Shown here in pieces: positions 63,774-64,000 of a DNA stretch of 64,000 nt. The notes under the pieces are model-generated. The model was not told where the DNA came from. It did not search any database and worked only from the letters and a program-made list of their open reading frames with translations. The position numbers were made by a program, and so were the translations under genes. The stretch is from Mesorhizobium_B sp963522145 (GTDB lineage: Bacteria; Pseudomonadota; Alphaproteobacteria; Rhizobiales; Rhizobiaceae). The stretch covers positions 1-64,000 of the forward strand of contig CAUQXI010000002.1 in NCBI GenBank assembly GCA_963522145.1, in the 5' to 3' direction. Each line of letters starts with the position of its first letter. Positions within the stretch are counted from its first letter, which is position 1.

Positions 63774-64000
63774 TTATGTGCGGGATGGCGCCGACCGCTC
63801 GCCGCGCTTTTCGGCCACCGCCACCGCCAATGTCATGGCCAGGGCGAATGTCGCGGAAAGCGAGCGGAATCCGGCGAAATCGGCCTCCGCCACCTCGAAC
63901 CACGCGGTTGCGGTCTGCGCCAGAGGGGAGAATGCGCTGTCGGTGATTGCGACCACCGGAACTCCGCGCGCGACCGCATTACGCGCACTTTCCACGGTAG
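63774..64000 (-). CDS. iolR: RpiR-family regulator, partial (probable IolR; N-terminus off the right edge)
   Basis: Only the last ~75 residues are in the window. They match the C-terminal part of a SIS sugar-phosphate-binding domain (RNAVARGVPVVAITDSAFSP), as in RpiR/MurR regulators. The HTH domain lies outside. It is upstream of and co-oriented with iolC, 98 bp apart, the usual rhizobial iolR-iolC-iolD-iolE-iolB order, so it is probably the inositol repressor. Confidence 0.82.
   Translation of the reverse strand, partial: TVESARNAVARGVPVVAITDSAFSPLAQTATAWFEVAEADFAGFRSLSATFALAMTLAVAVAEKRGERSAPSRT

Overview
The window looks like a contiguous piece of an alphaproteobacterial chromosome, most likely from Rhizobiales and close to Mesorhizobium, Nitratireductor and other Phyllobacteriaceae. 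This rests on gene order (lptC-lptA-lptB-rpoN-hpf-ptsN; trpF-trpB-trpA-accD-folC; dnaK-dnaJ-pmtA-pyrF; iolR-iolC-iolD-iolE-iolB), on high GC with strong third-position GC, on promoter-like sequences of the CTTGAC/CYTATNT type, and on rhizobial families such as PmtA, DUF2852 and the BTLCP peptidase. No rRNA, tRNA, CRISPR array or insertion sequence was found.

Layout. 1-11.4 kb is core genome: a partial signal peptide peptidase (sppA), the LPS export genes lptCAB, sigma-54 with hpf and ptsN, then mutS and the malic enzyme maeB. 11.4-13.3 kb holds one AT-rich, probably acquired gene with a Schlafen/AlbA_2-type domain. 13.3-24.2 kb lies on the minus strand: a CHASE4-GGDEF-EAL protein, the trpFBA-accD-folC operon, a zinc peptidase, a DUF2852 protein, a BenE transporter and an esterase. 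24.5-30.3 kb is a translation block: infC (probable ATT start), an isoprenylcysteine-methyltransferase-like gene, rpmI, rplT, pheS and pheT. A second AT-rich gene of unknown function (30.3-31.1 kb) overlaps the end of pheT tail to tail. 31.2-39.5 kb carries an oxidoreductase, dnaK, dnaJ, pmtA, a flavin reductase, pyrF, a DUF1330 protein and an intracellular PHB depolymerase.

39.7-50 kb is more accessory: a secreted transglutaminase-like cysteine peptidase behind a CtrA-type box, a MarR regulator with an FAD monooxygenase and a perfect palindrome between them, comM, gshB, a Gtr-like glycosylation set (GtrA, GT2 and a divergent GT-C membrane protein), and an EAL protein with a degenerate GGDEF domain. 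50-53.3 kb is a translationally coupled sugar-acid operon (SDR, dgoK, dgoA, SMP-30 lactonase) without its dehydratase. 53.4-57.9 kb has an RlpA-like protein, a 2'-5' RNA ligase-like protein, two SDR enzymes (one DenD-like), a small orphan protein and an old-yellow-enzyme homologue. 57.9-64 kb is the myo-inositol operon with the end of its RpiR-type regulator and two tandem imperfect IolR-type sites upstream of iolC.

The least explained parts are the two AT-rich single-gene insertions, the Gtr-like set, the CtrA box before the cysteine peptidase, and the MarR/monooxygenase operator. No complete new multi-gene system stands out beyond these.
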